From Lentisphaerota bacterium (GTDB lineage: Bacteria; Verrucomicrobiota; Kiritimatiellia; UBA8416; JAIOPI01): 64,000 nt of DNA. The position numbers and the translations under genes were made by a program. The DNA lies in NCBI GenBank assembly GCA_021413965.1, contig JAIOPI010000010.1:186001-250000 (forward strand), in the 5' to 3' direction. Shown here piece after piece: positions 59,301 to 64,000 of this stretch. Every line of letters begins with the position of its first letter. Within the stretch, counting starts at the first letter, position 1. The notes under the pieces are model-generated. The model was not told the origin of the DNA, did not search any database, and worked only from the letters and a program-made list of their open reading frames with translations.

Positions 59301-62195
59301 GAGAGAGATGAACGCCGGGTTTTCGTCCAGCAGGCCCGAGAGCACATGGTCGTTGCCAGTGGAACTGTCGAGGACCAGCAACCGCCCCGCGCCAGCCGTG
59401 CCGCCGACCGATATGGCCCCGCCCGTCAGGTTGACAGTCCCGGATCCTGAAACCTTGAAGGTATTGCCGTTGCCCGTGCCCGCCAGCCCAATCGCACGAC
59501 TCAAACTGATGTTGGCGCTGCCGGTATACTCCAGGATGTGGTCGCCGGACGTGGCGCCGGTGCCCAGGTTGATCGTCCCCGTGCCATTGTGGGTGTCATC
59601 CAGCGAGGCGACCTGCAGGGTCCCGTTGGAGACCGTCAACGTGCCGCTGTACGTATTCGCGCCCGTCAGCGTGACGACGCCGGCGCCGGACTTGTCGAGA
59701 CCGACACTGCCCGCCAGCACGGCGCTGCAGTCGCCTGCGACGGTGGCAAAATCCGTATTGCCGGTCAGCGTGCCGTTGCCGGTGATCGAGCCCGTCGTGA
59801 GCGTCAGATCGACCGAGCTGTCGGCATAGCCGGCCGTATCCAGCGTGCCACCGTTGACGTTCAGCGCGCTGGTGTTGGACAGCACATCGGCCGCGCCCAT
59901 GCGCAAAATGCCGCCGCTGATCGTCGTGGCGCCCGAATGCGTGTTGACCTGGTTGATAATCCAGGTGCCGCCGCCGGTCTTCGAGAGCGCAACGTTGTTG
60001 GCACCGTTGGCTACCAGGCAGCCCAAGGTGTTGGCCCCCGTATTTTCGCCCGAGAGCGTCAGCGTCTTGGCAATGGCCGCCGGAGTGAAGGTGCCGCCGA
60101 TGCTCAACGTGGCGCTGGAATCCGCGCCGCTCGCCACCAGCGTCGCGCCGCCCGCCGTGCCGGCCAGGCTCAGGCCGCGCGTAGTGGAGACCGCGCCAGC
60201 GCCGTTGTACTCCAGGATGCCCAAGAGCGCCGCGGCGCCCAATGCAATCGCCCCGCTCCCGTTGTGCGAGTTGTCCAGATAGGCGATCTGCAGGGTCCCG
60301 TTATTCACGGTCAGCGTCCCGCTGAAGGTGTTGTTGGCGCCCAGGGTCACCGTGCCCACGCCCTGCTTCGTGAGCCCCATGGTCCCGGCGAGGATCGCCC
60401 CAACCGTGCCCTGGTTGACCGTGAAGCCCGTCACGCTACTGGTCAGCGTGCCGTTGTTGATGGTGCCACTGGTGCCGCCGGTCGTGCCCAGGGTGACCGC
60501 ACCGACGGTCTCGCTGTTGCCGCCCAGATCCAGCGTGCCGCCGGTGTCCACCAGGATCCCCCCCGCGTCCGCCAACAGGTTCGCCGCCCCCAACGTCACG
60601 GTCCCCGCGCCACGAATGTAGAGCAGGTTCGCCGCGGTGCCGCCGGCGATCGGCTGGCTCATGGTCAGCGTCTGGCCGGAGTCCACCAGCAGAATGCCGT
60701 CGCTGGCGCCCAGCGTAATGCCACGGTTGCCGTTCCAGTTGAAGCTGCCGTAGACCTTCAGCGTGCCGCCGTTCAGCGTCAGTTGCGCCGCCGTGAACGA
60801 ACCCGGGTTCGCGCAGAGCCGGTCATCGTCGTTCAACTCGATGGCGCCGGCGCTGATCGTGATCGCCCCGCTGTTGCTCTGGGTGCCACCCGTCAACCGC
60901 AGCGTGCCCGCCCCGGTCTTGGCGAGCGTGGCCGAGCCGCTCAGGTTCCCGCTGAGAATGGCGTAGTCGGCCGTGGATGACGTGTTGTCGGCCACGGCAA
61001 ATGTCCGCGCCGTGGCCCCCAGGTTGATGGCATTCTGGAAGTCCAACACGTTGTCGGCGCTGGCGGTCATCAGGCCCATGGCCGTTGTGGCGACGGCGAA
61101 AAACGAGCCACTGCCCCACGTCAGCGCGGCGCCGCCGTCGAGGCTCACGTTCACCGGCCCGCCCCGGGCGCTGAAACCGGCGCCGGCCACCGTCAATTGC
61201 ACCTGCCCGGCACCCGTCCCCAACGTGCGGGTGATGTTCCCCCCGCTCTGCCAGATGCCGCCCGAGAGGGTCAGGTTGCCCGAACCCGCGCCGTCCGGCA
61301 ACCCCATGGCATCCGTGGCATCGAACGTCCCGGCGCTGACGGTGGTGTTGCCGCTGTAGTCATTGTTTCCGTTCAGGACCAATCGGCCACCCGCCGTGGC
61401 CACGGAAACGTTACCCAATCCCGTGACCAGGCCATCGATAACCAGTGTGTCGAGATTGTTCGGACTGAGCGTGGCGGTGATTCCACTGTTGATCGTCACC
61501 GTGCGTCCGCTGCCCAAAGTGAGAGTTCCTGAAAATGGCTTGAGTGTGCTATTGCCGATGAAGGTGATATTGCCGGTCATGGCGCCAAGACCGGTCGAAT
61601 TGCCGTCAACAAAGCCGCCATTGAGTTCGAGTTCCCCGCTGTACCCGCTGGCATCGCCCATGAAGCGCAGAATGCCAATTCCGCTCTTCGTGATCTTCGA
61701 CGATCCCGTGAGTGTCTGCAAGGTGGTGCTGGAACCGATAGTCAACGCGAACGTCGACGATCCGCCGACGTTCATGGCCTGGTTGGCGCCCAGCGCCACA
61801 TTGCACATGATGTTGAAGCTTTTGGTCGCCGCACTCATGTCGATGCCAGAGGCGCCGATGGTGAGCGTCTTCCCCACGGTGTTGGCAATGGAGTGGGATC
61901 CGCCGCCGGGGTTGACGAACGTAATGCCCGCCACACTCAGGTCGCCGCCCAAGGCAGGGGCGATGGCCGCCGTGACCGCCGTACTCCAAAGAGCCGTGTC
62001 CCCGCTTCCCGGCACCGCCGAACTCCCAACCCAGGAATTGGGGTCATTCAGAGCCGTGGCATTGGGAGCCTTGGTGAATAGTGCGGCTTGGCTCGGGAGC
62101 GTGGCGGCCAACAGAAGGACCAGTGCCAGTCTTCCCGTCTGGTGCCCGCCAGCCAAGCACAAGACGGCGTGGACGGCACGTAATCGTATATTCAT
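44373..62195 (-). CDS. Giant surface/secreted protein with autotransporter-associated beta-strand repeats
   Basis: This single open frame of 5940 residues has a signal peptide ending around residue 37 ('LALVLLLAATLPSQA'). Residues ~60-4090 are dozens of autotransporter-associated beta-strand repeats ('LTKTGSGTLTLSGANTYSGA' and variants), predicting a very long parallel beta-helix. Next come a Calx-beta-like domain (about 4100-4210, 'ITDDD' end) and three cassettes of right-handed beta-helix/choice-of-anchor Q type, each opening with a motif like 'WVAAGTYT' and closing with 'DMGAYE' (near 4532, 5208 and 5923), separated by InlB-B-like repeats ('FDSWSGDASGSANPLTITMN'). There is no C-terminal beta-barrel, PEP-CTERM or LPXTG signal; it ends 'PPTLTIFRFK'. 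GGGGA precedes the ATG by 7 bases. It is likely an adhesin or sheath-like exoprotein. Confidence 0.9.
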   Translation of the reverse strand: MNIRLRAVHAVLCLAGGHQTGRLALVLLLAATLPSQAALFTKAPNATALNDPNSWVGSSAVPGSGDTALWSTAVTAAIAPALGGDLSVAGITFVNPGGGSHSIANTVGKTLTIGASGIDMSAATKSFNIMCNVALGANQAMNVGGSSTFALTIGSSTTLQTLTGSSKITKSGIGILRFMGDASGYSGELELNGGFVDGNSTGLGAMTGNITFIGNSTLKPFSGTLTLGSGRTVTINSGITATLSPNNLDTLVIDGLVTGLGNVSVATAGGRLVLNGNNDYSGNTTVSAGTFDATDAMGLPDGAGSGNLTLSGGIWQSGGNITRTLGTGAGQVQLTVAGAGFSARGGPVNVSLDGGAALTWGSGSFFAVATTAMGLMTASADNVLDFQNAINLGATARTFAVADNTSSTADYAILSGNLSGSATLAKTGAGTLRLTGGTQSNSGAITISAGAIELNDDDRLCANPGSFTAAQLTLNGGTLKVYGSFNWNGNRGITLGASDGILLVDSGQTLTMSQPIAGGTAANLLYIRGAGTVTLGAANLLADAGGILVDTGGTLDLGGNSETVGAVTLGTTGGTSGTINNGTLTSSVTGFTVNQGTVGAILAGTMGLTKQGVGTVTLGANNTFSGTLTVNNGTLQIAYLDNSHNGSGAIALGAAALLGILEYNGAGAVSTTRGLSLAGTAGGATLVASGADSSATLSIGGTFTPAAIAKTLTLSGENTGANTLGCLVANGANNVALSKTGGGTWIINQVNTHSGATTISGGILRMGAADVLSNTSALNVNGGTLDTAGYADSSVDLTLTTGSITGNGTLTGNTDFATVAGDCSAVLAGSVGLDKSGAGVVTLTGANTYSGTLTVSNGTLQVASLDDTHNGTGTINLGTGATSGDHILEYTGSANISLSRAIGLAGTGNGNTFKVSGSGTVNLTGGAISVGGTAGAGRLLVLDSSTGNDHVLSGLLDENPAFISLTKDGTDRWILSGNNTEPRGTFNVSAGILRISNDNALGTAGTYGSGSTIVADGASLELAGVTTPEVIRLNGDGMGGVGALRAVSGVNACSAAITLDTSARMQVESGATLTLNGTVSFASKTLTFTGAGDVTAAAVLAGTGTGGTVVMSGTGVLALNNLNTYSGPTTVNAGGTIRLGHAVGLGTTSSATTVNAGGVLDLYGFAVGAEPVTLNGTGIASGGALVNTSGTAASLTGGITLGSNSSVGGSGSLTLTGVVSDSGLNYDLAKVGLGTLTLGGASANTYGGLTTISAGTVALGHAAGLGATTAGTLVAGGAVLDLNGKTVGAESLTINGAGTGAGALINTSGSASLSAGITLGSASTIGGTSPMTLSGQITGAFALTKDGANTVTLSSSSANDYTGDTTITAGTLKLGVANAIPNGGSAGNVSVAGTLDLSGDSETINGLSGAGTVDNSMVGGPYTLTVGDNNQSSVFSGTITDTSGTLALTKTGSGTLTLSGGANAYSGATTVDEGRLRVTGALTGTGAVAVNSDGILDGDGSVAGLITVNDKGIIAAGVNAVGTLTASGGLTLQSGSTNIVEFGTGNDQIDASGATVTINGGTVLLYVEGTTTPFTGTGSRNLIKYYNGVSGTLVGDPTTLTVGNPQPGYSYQFGSDGTWVTVSIGGSETWNGQDADDNNWASGDNWLDDSAPLENATLVFAGTARLYNTNNLTANWDFGGITFDATSGRFVIFGNAIDLGGNIANNDGDEQTFAVDLRLVGADRTLAATAGNLVFSNVISELSGPLGILKTGGNTVTYAANNTYSGDTTISAGTLRVGTGGTAGDVAGNIVNDGVLVFNRSDAYEYDGNISGSGTVTKENNNALTLSGANTVGGGVTLSAGALNLKSTTALGAGSGTFTIAGGTTIDNTTVGSLTLVNNNPQQWNGDFTFAGSQALDMGSGAVTMSATRTVTVSASTLTVGAIAGPSSGLIKNGAGTLTLRGANTYEGATTIDAGTLRLTASGVLPNGASAGNVTVTDTTDGDTLDLNGISDTINGLLGAGTVDNTAGGVVTLTVGDNNAGGTFSGIIQDTGGALALTKTGSGTLTLSGANDYAGLTTVNAGGVLRVAHSTGLGAVTLGTTVASGAALEINGGTLVIGAEAMSIAGTGIGGNGALRNLAGDNSIAGLITLMGTTRIQVEAGSSLTLDVAAGSAISATAQNLTLAGEGTLTINDPIATTTGTLTKEGSGTNVLSGANSYTGDTFINAGALRARNATALGTIAGNTIVAGGTALEMDNAITIALGEDLSLTGTGIGNSGALRNVGGLNAYLGVITLGAGGARINADAGGLRFDGLVTALGSDLTVGGAGLVTNTTAITGGGGLTKDGSGTFTLAAVATYTGPTLVDEGILRCGVANGLANGLLTIDGATLDMAFAEANAGTVTLLSGFITGGGLLTAANFVFESGTNSAPLSTGGALLKQTAGTVVHSNSLAGVGPVVVNGGTLTLGNTLSLGPTASAKLYFGAGSNGKVQLNNQSVIITNLAGDATATIENGGATTPSTLTINNAIANTFDGLLQDGGSQPLALTKAVAGVLTLSGANTYSGLTTLTLGTLQLGAAGVIPDGVGKGNVSMAAGAVLDLNGFGETVNGITGNAAGIVTNSSGTAILTVGNGDADGLTTSGFGDAVGASLSLVKMGTGIQTNNGIMRMSGGVTVNGGVLKLGAVNQYVGDTVINNSGTFRVGVAEALPHGSDRGNVIVNTGGTLDMGGVADTINGLSGSGIVTNLGPAGTDILTVGGGNASSTFSGSIRDGVALLELNKTGSGTLELSGANTHAGQTEVLVNGGVLRIAHADALGQVGAALTDTLIGNGGALELVGDITVAAEKITITGTGIANDGVIRNISGVNTLTGLITMGGGAGVSHRINADAGSALIIDVPGGEAIDGTSQVGVFGGAGNITIEDPLGWTTGAMIKDGTGTLRLNGTTTTLSTGTVTVEGGTLLINGALSGTTAGLVVNNGATLGGYGTAGGVNGRAVTNLLGSVMAPGDPLVASGIGTLTVEQWELQAGCSNVFEITDETVRDQVIVQNSNGLKIDGGSFYLFQPGTTTMFDADGNYDLIQYSGTLQGAGETTLSVANENPLKTYAFELSGGWVRLKISSAAAWNGGDLDDNLWSSSANWGGSVPSAGSELRFDTNNRRSNTNDLGVLQFAGITFNATAGAFELDGDAINLTANVVNSSPSAQRIDLDLVLDGNSRTLDAAAGAITVNGAIGQTGGTYGVDKTGASLVTLGGPNTFGGTVSIQQGALRAANADALGDTVGTTIVANNTALQLAGDITTAAEALSLSGTGVSSDGALHNVSGANTYRGVITLAANSQINADSGSRLTLDVSTASAILGLGLEATFGGDGDITVVDGVNTSVGGSVVKVGNGTTTFLAANDYRGFTAISAGALRIGNATGLGTVTLVPGTEVLSGAALELTNTVLVSEVLTLTGTGVANGGALRNVGNNNEVAGDITLGAGGARINSDSGILTFRKVTTAFGNDLIVGGAGDTISSTGGIQGGGRLIKDGSGTLTLNLAGTYTGDTIITNGTLKIGVANTIPNGVTAGNVYVYPGATLDVTTADTINGLWGNGRIDNASVTARALAVGDNTASSTFSGTLTNSGSTISLQLTKVGNGTLTLLGTNWYGGVTTVSGGTLQIGDGNDYGTLGVGDVTVNSPGVLVFNRSDDISHGSATVEIGGTGSVTKEGAGNLSLNGVNTFSGTLTINAGSVTNNSGLTERLANTMDLTVNNGAIFDINALNETVDVVTLNDGSLLSAGGAGGGNFYATSVTAYSGTIAVKPFERTGTTFTKLGPGTVTLIRTGNGYTGKTFVYEGTLSIVRLDNLSAVSSSLGAPTTALNGTIDLGSGANSATLKFAASGEGASMSNRKIDLTGTTGTVSIDASGAALTETLSLTSDFAASGAGAKTLVLTGSNAGTNTITGAIVDGSGTTGLTKTGAGKWILGGVNAYTGATAVDAGTLVVNGSLAAGSTVAVNSGGTLMGTGTLNGAVSVNAGGTLAPGASIGDLTVGSLDLNTGSTNTFEFTWGDNDTIVVNNAGGLNIDGGGVYVYEVGGTSQWTNNGIYNVIQYTGALGGDEQNLTVLNPYGGKSYDFVADGTWVKLIISDGAPLVGIGNAGVIEGNSGTTTMVFTVTMHETSASLVSGEFSTFDGTAKTAFNDYAYTAGTFQIAIGALTTQVTVQVTGETAYEANESFTVVISNLVNASVNFAAYAGTGTITDDDTQETQIYVNAAAAGGLNNGWNWGDAYTQLWHAVATESGGDTFWVAAGTYTNANGSTPITLEANDVLYGGFAGNETAVGQRSWTNSTATITGDANGDNVSDMAGTCPLMTSSGVESSYATVDGFTFRYGKWDVGSKYGGAISRPTAGAAFAIKHCTFRDNVATYGGAVGIASGTTSTIENSIFFNNSCSGGSYGGAIFQRRGANSTAILNCTFYGNTSSGGNAEDVWRHVSATMTIQNSILWSSVSSLDIVDQPTVTYSDVRQTSGTYPGTGNLNSDPLFVNAAGGDFRLQAGSPALDINGMTGYPANDYAGLTRPQGTYADMGAYEKAVLPQSTITVSGSPEHNYDITLTADIAYARTTPFGPETFDHGAVSLSTAMLTNETSDARLRFNGWNDGLSAFNSNPLVFTLSMNTNFTLLYAQQYRASGSGSGGTVTMDPLDGWTNAGSVVEFTQVPNPFFSFDHWEDDLGTDLGMAEPLLVTLTAPTNIVAIYNASGESVTVQTSPVGLNFNADGAEYTNIHVFSWGDPSTHYLYATNPQPASATEQKRVNRWNDPINGDTPATNLSFGVGGPGPYTITVYFDTYLKLTTSAVNGTVTNLPVSADGFYLSGAVVDLYATPAAGYAFDSWSGDASGSANPLTITMNAAKSITATFKKVFHVKPVASGAANGSTWADACTLAYATANDASGDQIWLAGGTYRPGSIVTNYTLGAGVSLYGGFAGTEATRAERVNPTLNPSILDGDVNNNDLYELGTDSSNLVTIAGANTLVDGITFTGVVRNDSHSTGGGAIRIASAGPITIRGCTFTANKGDYGVCMVSYPARAGAEGNLVVENCLFYDNLINDNGSPVMYMYDDFNLYLRNCTFYGNEGGEGSIQMRGGCDLRLENTILFELACGFDDGTVSGTPVASGLKLNGGSLVYSRNTCARDEWPTAFTANNYNNVYRNEGIGESPDFVSVALDDYRLQDASSCKDAGDNAYAAATDIRGKTRPSGIVDIGAYEMATFVNANLTASPAAGQTVTVAGVTQATPHTFPVEGEVTMSTTSPQTSGATRYVFNNWDNGVGGTPTGNPYTFTATHATNWTAVYLVQYQCTANMSPATGAGSVTTNPADGWVTSGSTVTFTAAPTAPFGFSHWTNTVAQSGSAANPWTFTVTAPTNLTAVFSCAGSSVTVATVPAGLKATVEGAAVTTPQTFCWTAASAKSLYVTNPQPVSAGSEYRFAAWSDTAGQSSVATNWGGTYTVPGVDATATATFARYHKLTTTISGSGSLTTNAASADGYYAENASVQLTAIPLGSGTVFAGWSGDASGTDNPLTVSMTAAKTITATFQRAWLVKPASSGLADGSSWANACTLTYALSQTAGEIWVAAGTYTPAAQASSFTLKANMPMYGGFAGTETLRSERNWTNNVTILSGELGNPADPADNVNRIVIGVADGTLDGFRIQKAYSSANNHAAVSVVSVGPMTIRHCTFYANVAAAGAAGGNNASSVYYSYASGSAAFTLDSCSFIGNVSSDTHDGAVVLTGAQNEYATVKNCIFTGNVGSGGSCGAAIATAAGDSSGPLIVNSTFASNTGGYQITLGAAGSSTVGSARIRNCIFDGGSAIQSVRIRYGSTQLRYQNLCVEQYVSPPPGNVDTSFYSPNNTPPTPIDDGGGTTSFVGDPKFIDALGGDLAAGTLDDNLRVYSNGAGIDKGTSTDAPAYDYDGSVRPLNGLYDMGAYEGGVAPPTLTIFRFK
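49925..62015 (-). repeat. Coding array of autotransporter-associated beta-strand repeats
   Basis: About 12 kb of the giant gene is built from degenerate ~30-codon and longer units centred on 'GTLTLSGANTYSG..T.V..GTLRLG' with frequent 'GGALRN.SG.N...G.ITLG' and 'VDN.AGG..TLTVGDNN.ASTFSG' variants. Units are clearly diverged, so the array is ancient rather than a recent tandem expansion, though some neighbouring blocks (for example around 55.3-56.3 kb and 58.2-58.8 kb) are closely similar. The reading frame is unbroken throughout. Confidence 0.85.
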
Positions 62196-62445
62196 AGCCG
62201 AATCCCCGTACGGACTTGTGTAACAAGAAAACGACGCCCACTCCGTGCCGTGACAGATCCAAGAGACAACTCAAACTCAACGCTCATCTCGCACGCAGCA
62301 AGACTAGCCTGTTTATGCATGTTAACGATAATCACGGGACTTGGGAAGAAAAAAACGTAAAATGCCCCATGTTTTGTTGCATTTTTATGAAAAAGTCCTC
62401 AAGCCAGACTGGTAGGGTGTCGCCGCGGAATACCGCCTTCGGAGG
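62196..62445. promoter_or_regulatory. Upstream region of the giant gene
   Basis: A 250-bp spacer between the TPR gene end and the giant gene start, both on the minus strand. Bases 62281-62400 are notably AT-rich compared with the rest of the window, including aaaaaaaacg and tttttatgaaaaa runs, suitable for a strong promoter or an UP element. I cannot assign -35/-10 boxes with confidence, and no terminator for the TPR gene is obvious. Confidence 0.4.
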
Positions 62446-64000
62446 CTATGGCGACTCCCCAACTAGGCTAATATCGTAGTATGACCGCCCCGCCATGTAG
62501 CCCTCCAGCCGATCATGTACGGCTTGCGCAAGCACGGAATCCCCGTGCGCCGTCGCCAAGTGAAGGGCACGAGCGGCAATGTTCGTGGCGATCGTGAACT
62601 GTCCCGAAGCCGCGTACGCCGCAGCGAGAGTATCCAGCACAGTGGGATCCCGATAGCGAGATTGCCCGGCCACCCCCTCGGCAAGCTCGACCGCCTGCTC
62701 CTTGTTGCGCATGCTGGCCTTCGGATGAGTGCTCAGGATCCACGCGACGTCATTGCCCACCTCGACAACTGAGAAGTCTTTGTGCTTCAAATCTTTATAC
62801 AGATCATTCGCGACGGAGGCGGCGCGCTCATCCCCGCGGCGACTCAGCAGAAGCAGCCAGTCCCGGCGCGGTTCCAATGCGCCGGGATCAATGGCCATGG
62901 CAGCCTGCAAGGCTGCCCACGCCCCATTCGTCGAATTTTCAGATTCAAATGCCTCCGCCAAGGATGAATAAGCGTTGGCCATGATCGTGCGGCTCTGGCC
63001 GGTGATGGGACGGTCGGCAACGGCACGGTCCAGTTCAGCGCGGCCGTCATTCAGCCTTCCGGCCTTGATCAGCGCATCCGCGAGCACCACGCGCTGCAGC
63101 CAGTTTCGGGGATCCTGAGCCAGCGCCTTACGATAGGCTGCAACGGCCTGGTCAAACCGACCGGCAGCTTCGGCGACTTTCCCAATGTTATAAAGCAGGT
63201 AAGTCGTGCCCGGTGCCTTCGCCAAACCTTCCTCGTATGCGGCGACCGCCTCGTCCGCCCGACCCAGCTGGAAAAGGGCCTCTCCCAACGCCCCGTAGGC
63301 AGACACGTAATCCGACTTGAGTTTAAGCGATGCCCGCGCGTGTTGTGTGGCCTCCTCAAACCGTTGCATCTTGGAGAGTGTGAGGGCCAGGTAGGTCTCG
63401 GTTTCGGCAATATTGGGCCCAATCCGCAGGGCCTCCTGCAGGCGCGCCAGGGCCTCGTCCAGGCGGTTATGTTCGCCAAGCACCCCGCCCAAGGCCACCA
63501 GGGCCATCTCACTCGGCCCCGTCAAATTCAAGGTCCGCTCGTACAACGTGATCGTATTGCGCCAGAATGCCGCCTGGTGGTGCGCAACGCTCCCATAGAC
63601 AGACAGCACCCCCGCCGCCGCGACAGCCCCCAGACGCCGGCGAAAAGGCGTACGCAACACATGACGTACGCCCCAGACGAATGCCACATAGAGGCCCAGA
63701 AACGGCAAATAGGCGTAACGATCCGCCATGGCCGCGTGGCCCACCTGCACGAGGCCAATCACGGGAACCATCATACCCCCGTACCACAGCCACCCGAACA
63801 AGACATACGGGTGTCGCTGCCGAACACGCACGGCCAGGACGGTCCACGTAGCCAACAGGGCGACCGAAAGTAGCAGATGCCAGAACCAGATCTGCGCACG
63901 ATAGGGATAATCGAAACACAACCCAATTGGCCAGAATAGCTTACGCAGATACGCCCCATAACTGACCAGGGCATTCGCGAGGCGGTGCACCACGCCAATA
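62446..64000 (-). CDS. TMTC-like membrane protein with TPR repeats, 5'-truncated by window edge
   Basis: The frame stays open to the window end, so the N-terminal transmembrane part is missing. The visible 517 or so residues start in a region typical of TMTC/PMT-like multi-pass proteins ('ALVSYGAYLRKLFWPIGLCF', 'GHAAMADRYAYLPFLGLYVA') with several helices, then 'VAHHQAAFWRNTITLYERTL' and a run of about eight TPR units ('AETETYLALTLSKMQRFEEA', 'VSAYGALGEALFQLGRADEA' and similar). The fold belongs to the GT-C-like, TPR-bearing membrane proteins common in PVC and delta-proteobacteria, sometimes linked to protein glycosylation. Function here is unproven. It is co-directional with the giant gene. 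Confidence 0.85.
   Translation of the reverse strand, partial: IGVVHRLANALVSYGAYLRKLFWPIGLCFDYPYRAQIWFWHLLLSVALLATWTVLAVRVRQRHPYVLFGWLWYGGMMVPVIGLVQVGHAAMADRYAYLPFLGLYVAFVWGVRHVLRTPFRRRLGAVAAAGVLSVYGSVAHHQAAFWRNTITLYERTLNLTGPSEMALVALGGVLGEHNRLDEALARLQEALRIGPNIAETETYLALTLSKMQRFEEATQHARASLKLKSDYVSAYGALGEALFQLGRADEAVAAYEEGLAKAPGTTYLLYNIGKVAEAAGRFDQAVAAYRKALAQDPRNWLQRVVLADALIKAGRLNDGRAELDRAVADRPITGQSRTIMANAYSSLAEAFESENSTNGAWAALQAAMAIDPGALEPRRDWLLLLSRRGDERAASVANDLYKDLKHKDFSVVEVGNDVAWILSTHPKASMRNKEQAVELAEGVAGQSRYRDPTVLDTLAAAYAASGQFTIATNIAARALHLATAHGDSVLAQAVHDRLEGYMAGRSYYDISLVGESP

Noticed and set aside
49925..62015. Periodic repeats that could suggest a CRISPR array or minisatellite
   Set aside because: The repeats are diverged at DNA level, have no constant spacer length and are explained by protein beta-strand repeats in one continuous frame.

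Overview
The window is GC-rich, densely coded DNA from a Gram-negative bacterium. The best guess is the Verrucomicrobiota/Kiritimatiellota (PVC) side of the tree. The reasons are an enormous autotransporter-associated beta-strand repeat protein, an alternative complex III fused by operon to a caa3-type oxidase, a CcoN-CcoO fusion, a TMTC-like TPR membrane protein and several families of palindromic intergenic repeats. No rRNA or tRNA gene was seen, so the placement is an inference.

Layout: (1) 1-11.7 kb is a mixed housekeeping/accessory stretch: a partial HAD hydrolase, a C45-type peptidase, a URO-D family protein, a B3/B4 domain protein, a 35-residue membrane peptide, two half-size ABC exporters that look like a heterodimer, a cupin, an SGNH hydrolase, a secreted protein of unknown function and an SRPBCC protein. 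(2) 11.8-24.0 kb, minus strand, is one tight operon for aerobic respiration: actABCDEF (alternative complex III, quinol:cytochrome c oxidoreductase), a 167-residue membrane protein, a SCO copper chaperone and the four subunits of a caa3-type cytochrome oxidase. (3) 24.5-33.1 kb, plus strand and divergent from region 2, holds the cbb3 oxidase and its assembly genes: ccoI, ccoS, ccoNO (fused), ccoQ, ccoP, ccoG, ccoH and a SafE-like protein. A 458-bp region between the divergent units is the obvious place for oxygen-dependent control. (4) 33.4-35.3 kb is an ACT-domain regulator overlapping a PFL-family (UPF0210) gene. (5) 35.6-42.2 kb is the most interesting part: an AmmeMemoRadiSam locus with a radical SAM enzyme, a 63-residue twin-arginine peptide, a MEMO-AMMECR1 fusion that appears to carry a lipoprotein signal, and a translationally coupled 1273-residue membrane protein joining a spermidine-synthase-like domain, an FMN-attachment domain and a NapH/NosR-like 4Fe-4S module. 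(6) 42.3-44.3 kb holds a probably frameshifted solute-binding protein and a MalY/PatB-type PLP enzyme. (7) 44.4-62.2 kb is a single 5940-codon gene with its own terminator. (8) The window ends in a partial TMTC-like TPR membrane protein.

How it fits together: electrons from the quinol pool can go through ACIII (ActA/ActE hemes) to the cytochrome c domain fused to CoxB and on to the caa3 oxidase at high oxygen, or through the cbb3 oxidase at low oxygen. SCO, CcoI, CcoS, CcoG, CcoH and the SafE-like protein serve metal insertion and assembly. The AmmeMemoRadiSam block adds a putative, uncharacterised membrane flavin/Fe-S redox chain tied to radical SAM chemistry. Four structurally distinct inverted repeats sit between genes, and one recurs inside the predicted 5' end of the MEMO-AMMECR1 gene.
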